Below are positions 1-9,622 of a DNA stretch of 64,000 nt, in pieces. The stretch is taken from the NCBI GenBank assembly GCA_029817715.1, contig JARUPY010000534.1:3970501-4034500 (forward strand), given 5' to 3'. Under the pieces are notes generated by a model that was not told the DNA's origin, ran no database searches, and saw only the letters and a program-made list of their open reading frames with translations. Numbering within the stretch: position 1 is the first letter of the stretch; each line of letters starts with the position of its first letter. A program made the translations under genes and the position numbers. This stretch comes from Melastoma dodecandrum (lineage: Eukaryota > Streptophyta > Magnoliopsida > Myrtales > Melastomataceae).

Positions 1-1377
1 TGGGGGGGACAACAATCATTCCCCTTTTGATTCTTTTCGCCCATGGGACTTGACATTGGTCGGAAAGGTTACTCCGACGTGACAACGAGTTACACTTCCT
101 TCCTACCAAGAGAAACACAGTCGCATTCTCCGTAACCCCCGATGGTGTTGGTTTGGGCTCTAAGGTTTGCCAACATTCTATGCCAACGTTTGGGAACGTA
201 AAACAGCGGCAGTTCTATCGAGATGAGCTCGGAGTGTATTATTTATGGATTGGATGCACACGTTGTTGTTATCTTCCTCTTCCATTACCTTCCTACACCA
301 ACGCTCGGGACGTCCCTTTCAAAACTTCTTTCAAGTCACTGTGATGAACCTCCCCCCCCCCCCTTTGTTGGCGTCGCTCTCTCCACTTTTACGCGCATAC
401 ACGATGGAAAATCACTAAACAAAAGCCATTTTTTCAGCCCCAACACGATGCGAGTGGAAAAAGAAGTATGTCGTTCCTCCATGTTGGGAGGGGGGGGGGG
501 GGGCATGATTGGAATCAAAAGACGAAACGTATGAACGAGGAAGCCCTTCTGTACTTTTGGTCTTAAGAAAAAAAGGGGAATAGCCACAGTTTTGGTTTGA
601 CTCGTCCGTGTCTAATCAAGATACATAAAAAGAGACTTGGCAATAGTAGGCTCTGTGTTTAGCGTCTGCCTGTCGTAGATACAAGGGATGAATCAAATAA
701 AAAGAGAGAAACTTTTGCATGTGCATCTCATGTCCTATCAAAGATCTTTTGTTCTTTATTACATGTGATTGTTTTGTAGGGGGGACAAAGCAAGCCCCCC
801 TATACTCAAAAAAACAATGATATAGGGGAATAAAAAATCTAGTCTACCTGGATAACTTGTCGGGATTTATAATAATCGGGTATCACATATCGTTTGTTTA
901 ATTCTGCAATTTTTTCCCACATTGTCTTGATTCCTTCGTTGGGTTTTTCTCTTCTTCTTTCCCCTAGTAAAAGACATCGTCCTTATTGGGCCCGTCCTAC
1001 ACTGGGCCTTTCATCGATTCCCTCGGCCCATTTACAAGAACTTCTAACACCGAGGAGCGTTTGCGAAATATCTTCCAAACGAAAATTATTTTGGAACAAT
1101 CAAAATATAATTTTTTTTTCTTAGAGAAAAAAAAATTACTGATGAAGAAAAATCCTAAAAATATGTTGTCCATTGAAATCCACAGCGCTTAAAAAGAAAT
1201 TATTACTGATTTTTCCTGGTCTTTTGGATGTAGAGGTTTTCTACAACCGCGAATTTCCCATTTTTCCCTCAATTACCACGAAAACTCTCATAATCACTCC
1301 TCCCCCCCTCTTTCTCTTCTTGAAGAACTTCACCTTTCGTTTTTTTTTTGTCCGCCACAACTTTGTAATTTTTCACG
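1..1377. other. Non-coding 5' flank of the methyltransferase gene
   Basis: No convincing coding region is seen here. The stretch holds homopolymer runs (C-tract near 350, G-tract near 490, A/T tracts near 1100-1200) and short frames without family resemblance. Its last 100-150 bases are pyrimidine-rich and lead into the ATG at 1378, so the 3' part is probably promoter and 5' UTR of the methyltransferase gene. No clear TATA box was picked out. Confidence 0.5.
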
Positions 1378-1414
1378 ATGCCGCTAGGAAGGTCTCGGAA
1401 CAAGCGTGCGACCA
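1378..1414 (+). pseudogene. 5' end of PMT24/25/26-like methyltransferase gene, cut off by a retrotransposon
   Basis: The ATG at 1378 opens a short frame of 12 codons with a basic start (MPLGRSRNKRAT). It then runs straight into the retrotransposon LTR at 1415. The same reading resumes after the far LTR at 14442, where the duplicated bases GACCA restore the register and lead directly into the membrane anchor of the methyltransferase. A short basic cytosolic tail before the anchor is the usual layout of this type II Golgi family. The fragment alone encodes nothing useful. The start choice rests on this continuity, on the family layout and on the lack of another in-frame ATG near the break. Confidence 0.82.
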
Positions 1415-2447
1415 TGTTCGCCTATAGAACGGATCACGTCGGAAATATTTGGCAAAAGACTCACAGGAATTGGATTGTGGTCGCCAGTAAGAAGATGCAC
1501 AATTTTATTGAAAATAGAATGCAAGTCTTACAATCTTGACGAATTAAGAAAAAAGGGCTTACAGCCATAAAAATGAAAAGGGGGCAAGTGGTGACAACGA
1601 TGTGGAATCCTGTGACGGCGGAGAACTTGTGACGAAGGCCTTGGAAGCTCGCTCCGTCGGTGGTGATCGCTGGCGGGAGGCTATGACGAAGGCCCTACGA
1701 GCTCACTCCGTCGGTGGTGTCGCTGGCGGGAGGTTGACGGCAAAGGCCCTACGAGCTCACTCTGTCGGTGGAAGGGGAGTTGACCTATAAACCGGGTCAA
1801 GGTATCTAATTTCCTAAGGTTGACGAACAAACTTCAGAGTTTTGGCTGTGTATGGTCGTGTCTTTGTTTTGAAAAAATTCCTCTGCTATTTATAGAGGAC
1901 TTGTACGTGTTTAACACATAACAGATAGATCGTGTTGCAGATCGTGTTATAGACCGTGATCTCTAATATCGTGGGAGTGTTTCAACAACCTCCTTGATAT
2001 ATGGGATCACGTTCCTGGATATTAGGATCAGTTACGATCCTTAACAAACGTGATTGAAAATAAATTTATTCCAACCTTGTTGACTTGACTGGTCTGTACG
2101 GACTACGACCGACTTGGTCGACTTATCCAGAATTCCGTCGACTTTACTCTACTAGTAGACTTAGCTATCGTTGAGTCATCTTGGTTGACTTTGATTACCA
2201 TATTCCTTCGTTGTGAGTCGACCTAGTCAACTCTGTTCATAAGTCGACCTAGTCGGCTCCGTTCATAAGTCGACCTAGTCGACTCCGTTCATAAGTCGAC
2301 CTAGTCGACTTCGTCATGGGTCGACCTAATCGACTTTGTCGTGAGTCGGCCTAGACGAATGTATCTTGGGCCGACTCGAAGTGTGACGTGAGGAATTACT
2401 GGGTTTCTGTTCTAAGCCCAGGCCCAAAATTATTTGTCATGTCAACA
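1415..2447 (-). repeat. 3' LTR of the Tat element
   Basis: This direct repeat of 13438-14441 starts at TGTTCGCC and ends at GTCAACA on the plus strand. Relative to the element it is the 3' LTR, because the purine tract lies just inside it at 2452-2461. It holds one more 26-bp internal repeat unit and three extra bases near 2155 than the other LTR. A short frame at 1602-1790 repeats in both LTRs and is not considered a gene. Confidence 0.92.
2220..2350. repeat. 26-bp tandem repeats with GTCGAC palindromes in the 3' LTR
   Basis: About six units of 26 bp follow one another, each built on GTCGACCTAGTCGAC followed by a variable TCCGTTCAT-like spacer. GTCGAC is palindromic, so each unit carries paired dyads. 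The copy in the other LTR (about 14236-14350) has one unit fewer. The role is unknown; in LTRs such arrays often sit in the U3 enhancer region. Confidence 0.8.
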
Positions 2448-2451
2448 TAAG

Positions 2452-2461
2452 CCCTCCTTTT
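2452..2461 (-). promoter_or_regulatory. Polypurine tract of the Tat element
   Basis: On the element's strand the bases read AAAAGGAGGG, a purine run four bases inside the 3' LTR. This is the expected place and composition for the plus-strand primer of reverse transcription. Confidence 0.75.
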
Positions 2462-2643
2462 ATGCTGGGTTGGCTATGCCGACTCAGCAGAAATCATACC
2501 TTATATAAAGGAGAGTCATTGTCCTTTTCCCGCACTTTTCTCCCTTGCTCAACACTTCTCCATCTTCTCCAAGAAAACAGAAACCCTCGCTTCCCAGAAA
2601 ACCCTTCGTCTCCCTTACCCAAACTCCATTGTTTCTCAAAAAG

Positions 2644-5600
2644 ATGGCAACTTTTAAGTCTTTTGAGTTCCATCAACTACGCGCGGGGCCATCCGGACCC
2701 ATTCCGGTCGCAGAGGATCAGGGGTCGGGCGTCACTCTTGGACCTATCCTGCCAGAACATCTTTTCCCGGAGACGGTGCCGCTCAACTATCTCGTCACTG
2801 AGAAGCCCATCCCGATTTGTCATCCCGACTTCACCGATCCCCTCAACTGGGAAGGTCAGGGATCTTTCCTGTGTTTTCCATCTGCATCTAAGTCTGAGAT
2901 GGTAGACTGGCTTGAGATGTGGGAGGAGCACTTTACAGAAAGATTTAGGAATCAGAAGATTTTGAGATTCTTTAGGATGTCGGTGGCAAATAAGAACTGC
3001 GATCCTAGGGTTTGTTCGGCCATGCTGCCTTTCTGGAATTCTGCTGTCAACTGCTTCTATTTCCCAGAGGGCCCTATGTCAGTTACATTGGCAGATGTGA
3101 AGATTTTGACCAGGTGCAAAATCAATGGCCGCCCTGTTCGACAGTACTCTCAGGCAGATGATATTAACCCCAAGGGCGCCCTTCAGTACATGGAGGTGGT
3201 GAATAGGCATCTGAAGATGGCCTCAGCAGGCAAAAGGTCAGATGAGAGACTATCGACTGAGGGTTTTGGTGCCCAGGAAGAGGTCGAGTTCCTCAGCACC
3301 TGGTTGAGCAAATTTGTTTATTGCTTCCCTGGGAAAAAGGTTAGCCACACTTCTTATGCGGTGGCCAATTTTCTGAGGGAGACCAATGAAGAAATCTCCT
3401 GGGGTCCCTTCGTTTTGGGTCTTCTTTATCACGATCTGGACAGAGCAACGTCTCAAATCAAGCCATTTCCCAAACATCCAGCAGGAGGGTTGCTCTGGCT
3501 AGTTCATCTTTGGTCGGCCATGTGGATGCCGGGTTTGACTGGGTTCAAGGTCCCTTCTTCGCCCCTTGAATCCTCCTATTATGGGGATACCATCCTAGAT
3601 CAGTGCTGCCAGCGTAAGGATCAATGGCTTATAACATCAATCACTGGCCACCTAAAGCACATAGTCGACTTCGGCAGGGTAGATCGACGCGACTGGGCAC
3701 CCTTTCCAGGCGACAAGACACTTGCTCAGGAGATCAATCCTTAAACTGCTCGCGGCTTCTGGAATGGAGTATTGACCAGCAGAGATCTGCCAGTTATTTT
3801 CGATGGCTACCTGACCTTTGAAGTCTATAACCCTCAACTGTGTGCAAGGCAGTTTGGGTTTATCCAAAGTGTAGCAGTTCCACTCGCTGACCCTGCCGGT
3901 GGCTTATACGGGGACAGGGCGAAAAGGATTGTGTGCAAGTCGATCGACTCGAAGACCCTCGACTTGCTCAATCACAAGGCGCAGCTCTCCCAGATGGAAT
4001 TCCCATCTGATACTTCTGCCTGTTTCGCCACACAGTTCTTCACTGTGCTGTGGTCGACTATATACGAAGAGCTGCGGGCCTTGATGCATTTCTTGGAGGT
4101 CTCCAAGGAACCTGATTTTTACACCGACGACGCACATATTAAAGCAAAAGGTAAGGACTTAGCTCTGTTTTAAGAGTATTGGGTTCTTAATATTAATCAT
4201 AAGTGTTTCTCCTTTTCAGGGTCATTGCTTCCTCGGGGCTCTAGAAAATCCAAGCCTAAAGCCCCCCTTGCCCCTGCTCCTTCTAAACTCAAGTCGAACG
4301 GCAAGGGGAAGGCTAAAGTTGCGAGCCCAAGAAAGTAGCCAAAGGTAATCCCTCTAAGGCTCGATCAAAAAGCGCTCCAAAGCGCAAGGCGGCCGAGGAA
4401 GAAGATCCTGAAGAGATGCCTCTATCTCAGAGGAAGAGACTGGTGAGGGTGTTGACTCCAGCGGTGACTTCCTCTCCTAGGTCGCCAGTTATTGCAGCGG
4501 CGACCTCATCTAGGTCGCCAGCTGCTGCAGCGGCGACCCCATCCAGGTCGCCAGCTGCAGTAGCGGCGACCCCATTCAGGTCGCCAGCTGCTTCAGCGGC
4601 GACCTCATCTACCAAGGCACCAGCTGCGGTGCCAGTGTCGTCAGTTGCAGTCGACGCTCCACAAAGGCCAGCCGCGGAGGTATGACTCTGATGACTCCAG
4701 TTTTTTTTCTATTTTGAGTTTTCATATCTAACCCATACTATATTGTCTAGGGAGAGGCTCCAGATGAGGATGATGACCAGCTTATCTCCCACGCCTTAGA
4801 CAAAAGTTCAAAGGCTTCCGTCGCCAAGGTGAGTTTAATTCTAAGCTGGTGTATCATTACTTTAGTTCATATATGAACTTTCGGTTCCGCATCATACTCT
4901 GTTTCAGGAACAGCACATCCCTGAGGCCTTGGTTCAAGAAGAACAGGCTACTCTGGATGTCGCGATCCTGGTCGACCTACCGACTCGGTCGACTCATGAG
5001 GAGGAAAACCAAGCTATTCCTTCTCCTCCAGTCCAAACTCCTACACCAGCAATGGTATGTGTTCTTGTTTTGAACAGAACATAGTATTATCATTGCGATT
5101 TTAACTGGGGTACTTGTATCCTTCCTTATAGGCTCGTCCGAAGAGGGTGAAGGTGCCTGCTGGCCGACAAAAGATTCCTACTCCCCCTTCTTCTTCGGAC
5201 GAGAGCTCTGGGGATAAATTGCCTCCAGAGGTAAGTACTCGATTGCACGAGGTCGTTAGCCTTTTTAGGGTATTGTTTAACAACATTTTGCCTCTTATTC
5301 TTCAGGATCCTGCTGCAGCGACTTCTAGGTCGACCAAAGACCCGTGGGAGAAGCTTCACGAGGATATTGAAGAACTTTGCCAACTTCTGCTCATCGACCC
5401 CTTAGGCGTCAACGAATTCAGGAGGATGCAGAAGCTGTTGAAGAGAATCGAGGCATCCCCTAGGGTCACAGACGAAATATTGGGGGCCTGCAAGAGCTTC
5501 AGGTCGACGTTCTGGACCCGCTGGAGGGATTACGACGCCGACCTGCTCACCTTGGAATCGACCGACTCGAAGATTCAGTCGATTAATAAAGCTCGAGAGC

Positions 5601-5896
5601 AGGCCTCTAAAGCTGCGCAGGACGCCCGCCAACGTTTGGTCGATGTGCAGGAGAAGCTGATCGAGGCAGAGAGACAGATAGAGTTCTATACGAACCTCAA
5701 AAATGACCTGACTCGGCAGCTCGCGTCGATCAATACTCAAGAAATCGAGGAGCTGGAGGCCAATGCTGAGAAGGATAAAGAAAAGGTCGTTGACCTTTAT
5801 GCCCAGCGAAACAAGTTGAACGCGAAGCGACGAGCTCGTGAATCTCTTGTCCTTGATTTCAAAGAAGTTGGCGGGTTATGGAAATTAGGTTTGTAA
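2644..5896 (+). pseudogene. Plant mobile domain (PMD/MAIN-like) gene with coiled-coil tail, carried antisense in the Tat element
   Basis: Six exons can be read: 2644-4150, 4220-4679, 4751-4828, 4908-5054, 5132-5230 and 5306-5896, all with GT-AG introns of about 70-80 bases. Exon 1 encodes a plant mobile domain (PF10536, also called aminotransferase-like), known from MAIN/MAIL1 proteins and from PMD genes inside Ty3 elements. Exon 2 has an 11-residue Ala/Pro/Ser repeat and basic stretches. The last exon is about 197 codons, with a long charged coiled coil at its end. An in-frame TAA at 3742-3744 interrupts the PMD. Exon 2 is one base short of the frame needed by exon 3, with a TAG at 4336-4338, so this copy is broken twice. 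The gene converges on the 3' end of pol, 124 bases away. Its role for the transposon is not known; interference with host silencing has been suggested for such captured genes, which is inference here. Confidence 0.82.
4480..4616 (+). repeat. 33-bp coding minisatellite in the PMD gene
   Basis: Four imperfect 33-bp units built on AGGTCGCCAGCTGCTGCAGC encode an 11-residue Ser-Arg-Ser-Pro-Ala-Ala repeat. The repeat forms a flexible linker between the PMD and the coiled-coil part. Confidence 0.75.
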
Positions 5897-6019
5897 TTAA
5901 AGAACAATGCAATCCCATTTTTTCTTAATAAATCAAGTGCATTGTGTCTCACATGAATTTCTGCCTACTATGATCAATTCATTCTTTCAGACAGCGTTAC
6001 TTAAGCCTAGCGCGATTTC

Positions 6020-7846
6020 TTAGGAATTAAGTGCTTCCCAAATTAATGGAGTCCTTTGTTTTAGGATTTTATGGTGAGCTTCCCAGATAGTCGCGCGATA
6101 GGGTTTGAGATATTTACCGTTAACCTTTAATGGATGTCTGACCCCACTTCTCGTCATAAGCCAATAACTATTAGATGAGTATATTTCACATACCTCATAT
6201 GGACCTTCCCAATTAGGGGACCATTTACCCAAAACTTGGTCTTTCGATTTAAGGGGTAGCACCATCTTCCAAACCAAGTCGTCCACTTTAAAGTGCTTAT
6301 GGACAACCCTTTTGTTATAATGTCTGGCAATCCTCTGTTTATGCACCTCGAGTCGGTCTATTACATCAAGTCGCTTCTTCTCTAATTCTTCCAAGGCGAG
6401 GTACATTGCCTCGTCTTGTAAATCAGGGTGAGTCACCCTGAGCGACTTGTATCGAACCTCAATAGGTAGGACGGCATCTTGCCCATATACTAGTGAAAAA
6501 GGGGTTTCCCCTGTGCTTTCTCTCTTAGTAACCCTTAAAGCCCACAAAGTGTCTTGTAATAGTTTGTGCCATTCTCTTGGATTTGCACCAACCATTTTCT
6601 GAATATTGTTCTTTATGAGTTTATTGGTAGCTTCAGCCTGTCCATTCGCCTGAGGATAATAAGGTGTTGAGTTGGTGATTGAGAAACCAAACTCCGTAGC
6701 GAATTCTCGCATTTTCTCATTATTGAAAGCGGTGCCATTGTCCACTACAATATTCTGGGGAATTCCAAATCTATAGATGATGGATGATTTGAGAAAATCG
6801 ATCACTTCTTTATGATCGATCTTCTTATAAACCTGAGCCTCGACCCATTTAGTAAAATAATCGGTGGCGACTAGAACATAGGCGTCACCTTTACTTGAGT
6901 GCGGATGGATTTCCCCGATTATATCTAAAGCCCAAGACCTAAATGGCCAAGGCTTGATGACTGAAACCAAGTCGGACGCCGGGGCCCTTGTCACCGGACC
7001 ATGTTTTTGGCACTCTTGGCATCCCCTAGCCATTTCTATGCAGTTCTTTAGCATTGATGGCCAGTAAAAACCATGTCTTTGTATAGTCCAAGACATTTTG
7101 GTGCCAGATTGGTGAGATCCGCATAACCCCTGATGAGTCTCTAACATAATTGGGGTCGCTTCGTCTAAGTCGACACACCTTAGCAGGACTCCTTCTTTGG
7201 TCTTTCTGTAAAGTACCCCATCTATAAGGGTGTACGACAAAGCCTGAGTCTTAATTCTTTGGCTCCCCTTTTGTGTTGGGTCGGAAAGGAAATCGGTGAT
7301 TGGCTTCCTCCAATCCTTATCACTTGTCATTATGTCCAGAGTGAACGCGTCGCTTTGGGGAACTAGGTGGGAAACTATTTCTGGGATACAATCGCTTCCT
7401 CTTTTGGCCTTGTATCCTGAAGCCTTTTGGGCTAAGTCGTTAGCGATGATATTTTCCCCTCGACCTACGAAGAGGAAAGTGATTCCTTCAAATCGTTCGA
7501 CTAGCTTGCGGGCGACTTGATGATAGGGTGTGAGTTTCTCTTGGCATATAGAAGTACCATTCATCTGATTAATCACCAGTTGAGAGTCCCCCATCACTGT
7601 GGCTTTCTTGGCTCCCAAGGTTAATAGTTCCTTCAGGAGCGTGATCAAAGCTTCATATTCAGTCGCATTGTTGGTGTGAGTTGCCGTCAAGCGATACGCT
7701 AGACGAACATCTTTCCCTAGTGGCGAAAGTATACGAAGGCCTATACCTACGCCGGGTTTCGCTGAAGATCCATCAAACCAACCCTGCCAGATGTCCTCAA
7801 GGGATTCTCCTTGGTCGATTGACACAGATGGATCATGACTCACCAA
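6020..7846 (-). CDS. Tat pol 3' part: archaeal-type RNase H and integrase
   Basis: An open frame of about 608 residues survives without stops. The first part (residues about 20-150) is an RNase H fold of the archaeal/dual type, with FDGSS, ATEYEAL and GDSQLV motifs. This is the second RNase H that marks the Tat lineage. The integrase follows, with a His-His-Cys-Cys zinc region (about 225-280), the catalytic triad in ALDIIG, VDNGT and QANGQAE contexts, and a GPY-type C-terminal segment (WEGPYEV). In the intact parent this was the end of one gag-pol polyprotein. Here it is separated from the rest by a one-base loss near 7850, so it would not be made as part of pol. Confidence 0.88.
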   Translation of the reverse strand: MVSHDPSVSIDQGESLEDIWQGWFDGSSAKPGVGIGLRILSPLGKDVRLAYRLTATHTNNATEYEALITLLKELLTLGAKKATVMGDSQLVINQMNGTSICQEKLTPYHQVARKLVERFEGITFLFVGRGENIIANDLAQKASGYKAKRGSDCIPEIVSHLVPQSDAFTLDIMTSDKDWRKPITDFLSDPTQKGSQRIKTQALSYTLIDGVLYRKTKEGVLLRCVDLDEATPIMLETHQGLCGSHQSGTKMSWTIQRHGFYWPSMLKNCIEMARGCQECQKHGPVTRAPASDLVSVIKPWPFRSWALDIIGEIHPHSSKGDAYVLVATDYFTKWVEAQVYKKIDHKEVIDFLKSSIIYRFGIPQNIVVDNGTAFNNEKMREFATEFGFSITNSTPYYPQANGQAEATNKLIKNNIQKMVGANPREWHKLLQDTLWALRVTKRESTGETPFSLVYGQDAVLPIEVRYKSLRVTHPDLQDEAMYLALEELEKKRLDVIDRLEVHKQRIARHYNKRVVHKHFKVDDLVWKMVLPLKSKDQVLGKWSPNWEGPYEVCEIYSSNSYWLMTRSGVRHPLKVNGKYLKPYRATIWEAHHKILKQRTPLIWEALNS

Positions 7847-9622
7847 GAAGTCAGCTAGAGCCGTCCTTTCACCGATTGTTGGGATTTGAATCGTAGATCA
7901 TACGCGGATAGCACTAAACTCCATTTGCTAATTCTCCCAGTCAGTAGGGGACTTTCGAAAAAGTACTTTATGACTGGAGACTTGGTAATGACATGAACCT
8001 CTTGGGATCCAATATAATGTCTTAGCTTAGTGACAGTATAAAAGACTGACAGACATAACTTCTCCTTAATTGTATAGCGTTTTTCTGTAACGGTTAGTTG
8101 TCTTGACAAATAGTAGACCGCTCTCTCAGTTTTGTCTTCCGCTTCTTGGGCTAACATGGCTCCGATGACTTATTCAGTCGCTGCCACATAAAGTAGGTAA
8201 GGCTTTCCTACCCGAGGAGGGGCAAGTACAGGCGGCTTCATTAAATACTCCTTTAAGCCTTCAAATGCTTTCTGGTGTTCGTCGCTCCACACAAAGTTTC
8301 CCTTTGCCTTTAGTAAAGTCGAGAAGACTTCTGTCCGTCCAGCGACGTTACCAATAAATCGCCTGAGATAATTGACCCTTCCTAAAAAAGCCTGTAACTG
8401 CTTCTTATTACTCGGAGGGTTCAATCTTTGAATGGCGTTCACTTTGTTCTGGTCGACTTCTATACCACGTTGATGAACTAGGAACCCTAGGAAATGTCCT
8501 GCTCTTACTCCAAAAGCACATTTGAGAGGGTTTAGTTTGAGCTGGTGCTTTCTCATCTACATGAAAGCATTCCTAAAATCATTACTATGCGACCTCTCGT
8601 CTTTTGATTTGACCACTATATCATCTATGTATACCTCGACTGTTTTGGCAATCGAAGCATCAAAAATGGCGTTCATGGCTCGTTGGTAGGTTGCACCAGC
8701 GTTTTTAAGCCCAAACGGCATGACTACCCACTCGAAAATGCCTAAGGGACATCTGAACGCGGTTTTATGGATATCTTCCTCAGCCAAGAAAATTTGGTTA
8801 TATCCTGAGAAACCATCCATGAATGATAATTTGGTGCCCTGCAGTCTTATCGACTAAGTCGTTTGCAATGGGCATGGGATATTCATCATTTGGAGTTGCA
8901 CGATTCAGGTCTCTGAAGTCGATGCAGACTCTAATCTTGCCATTCTTTTTGATGACAGGGACTATGCTGGATATCCACTCGGTGTACCTCGATGTTCTTA
9001 GATACCCAGCTTTAAAAAGCTTCTTGACTTCTTCGAATACTGCCTGAGTGACTTCATGAGTCATTCTCCTTGGTGCCTGTTGGACTGGCTTAAATCCTGC
9101 TTTGATTGGCAACTTATGTTCTACAAGTCAGCGATCTAGGCCAGGCATTTCAGTATAGTCCCAGGCGAAACAGTCCTTGAATTCTTCAAGAGTAGCCTTG
9201 ATAGAATTGAAAAGTTCTTTATTCATTGAAGAACTAACGAAAACGACCCGAGGGCTAGATTCCTCGCCTAAATTGATACTTACAAGCGGGTCACATGGCA
9301 TCATAAGTGACTCGCGACCCTGGACACCGCTTAAGTCGGTATCAATGGACTTAGATGAACTAGCCTCGGCATTTACATTGCTTATTTGGCAACCTAATTT
9401 CCTAGACTTCCTAAAATACTCCTGTAGTCGCTGGAGGATATCAGCGACTGCATAGCCTCTTCCTTCGTCACTGTCCATACAACCCTTCGTGCAGGAGTCT
9501 GTCGGGCTCCAACTCCGTCGCAGCACTTTCCTGGCTCTTAGGCGCCTCCCCCTTGTCGCCATTAGGACTGTTGTCTGTCTCGCCTCCATCCCTGGTCGGG
9601 AATACTTCCTGCAGGACCTCAT
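7847..9622 (-). pseudogene. Broken reverse transcriptase and RNase H of the Tat element
   Basis: The reverse transcriptase and its own RNase H are recognisable but split. The segments 9128-9622, 8798-9112, 8557-8820, 8170-8556 and 7855-8157 carry successive parts: RT fingers (DFRDLNRATPNDEYP), the catalytic YIDD at about 8620, and the thumb/connection plus RNase H. The breaks are a TGA at 9128-9130, a frame change of about two bases near 8825, a TAG at 8557-8559, a TAA at 8170-8172 and a one-base loss near 7855. A further frame change lies near 9470. The three stops each fit a C-to-T change (CGA, CAG or CAA to a stop). The element is therefore not autonomous. Confidence 0.88.

Noticed and set aside
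1602..1790. 62-codon frame with threefold repeats (ALRAHSVGG), present again at 13625-13813
   Set aside because: It lies inside both LTRs and its repetition follows from the LTR duplication; nothing supports translation.
2220..2350. Regularly spaced repeats that could suggest a CRISPR-like array
   Set aside because: Units are directly tandem with no unique spacers, lie within an LTR and occur in a plant genome.
5402..5740. Open frame on the minus strand, 112 codons
   Set aside because: It is the shadow of the coiled-coil exon of the PMD gene, which has splice context and protein-like composition on the plus strand.
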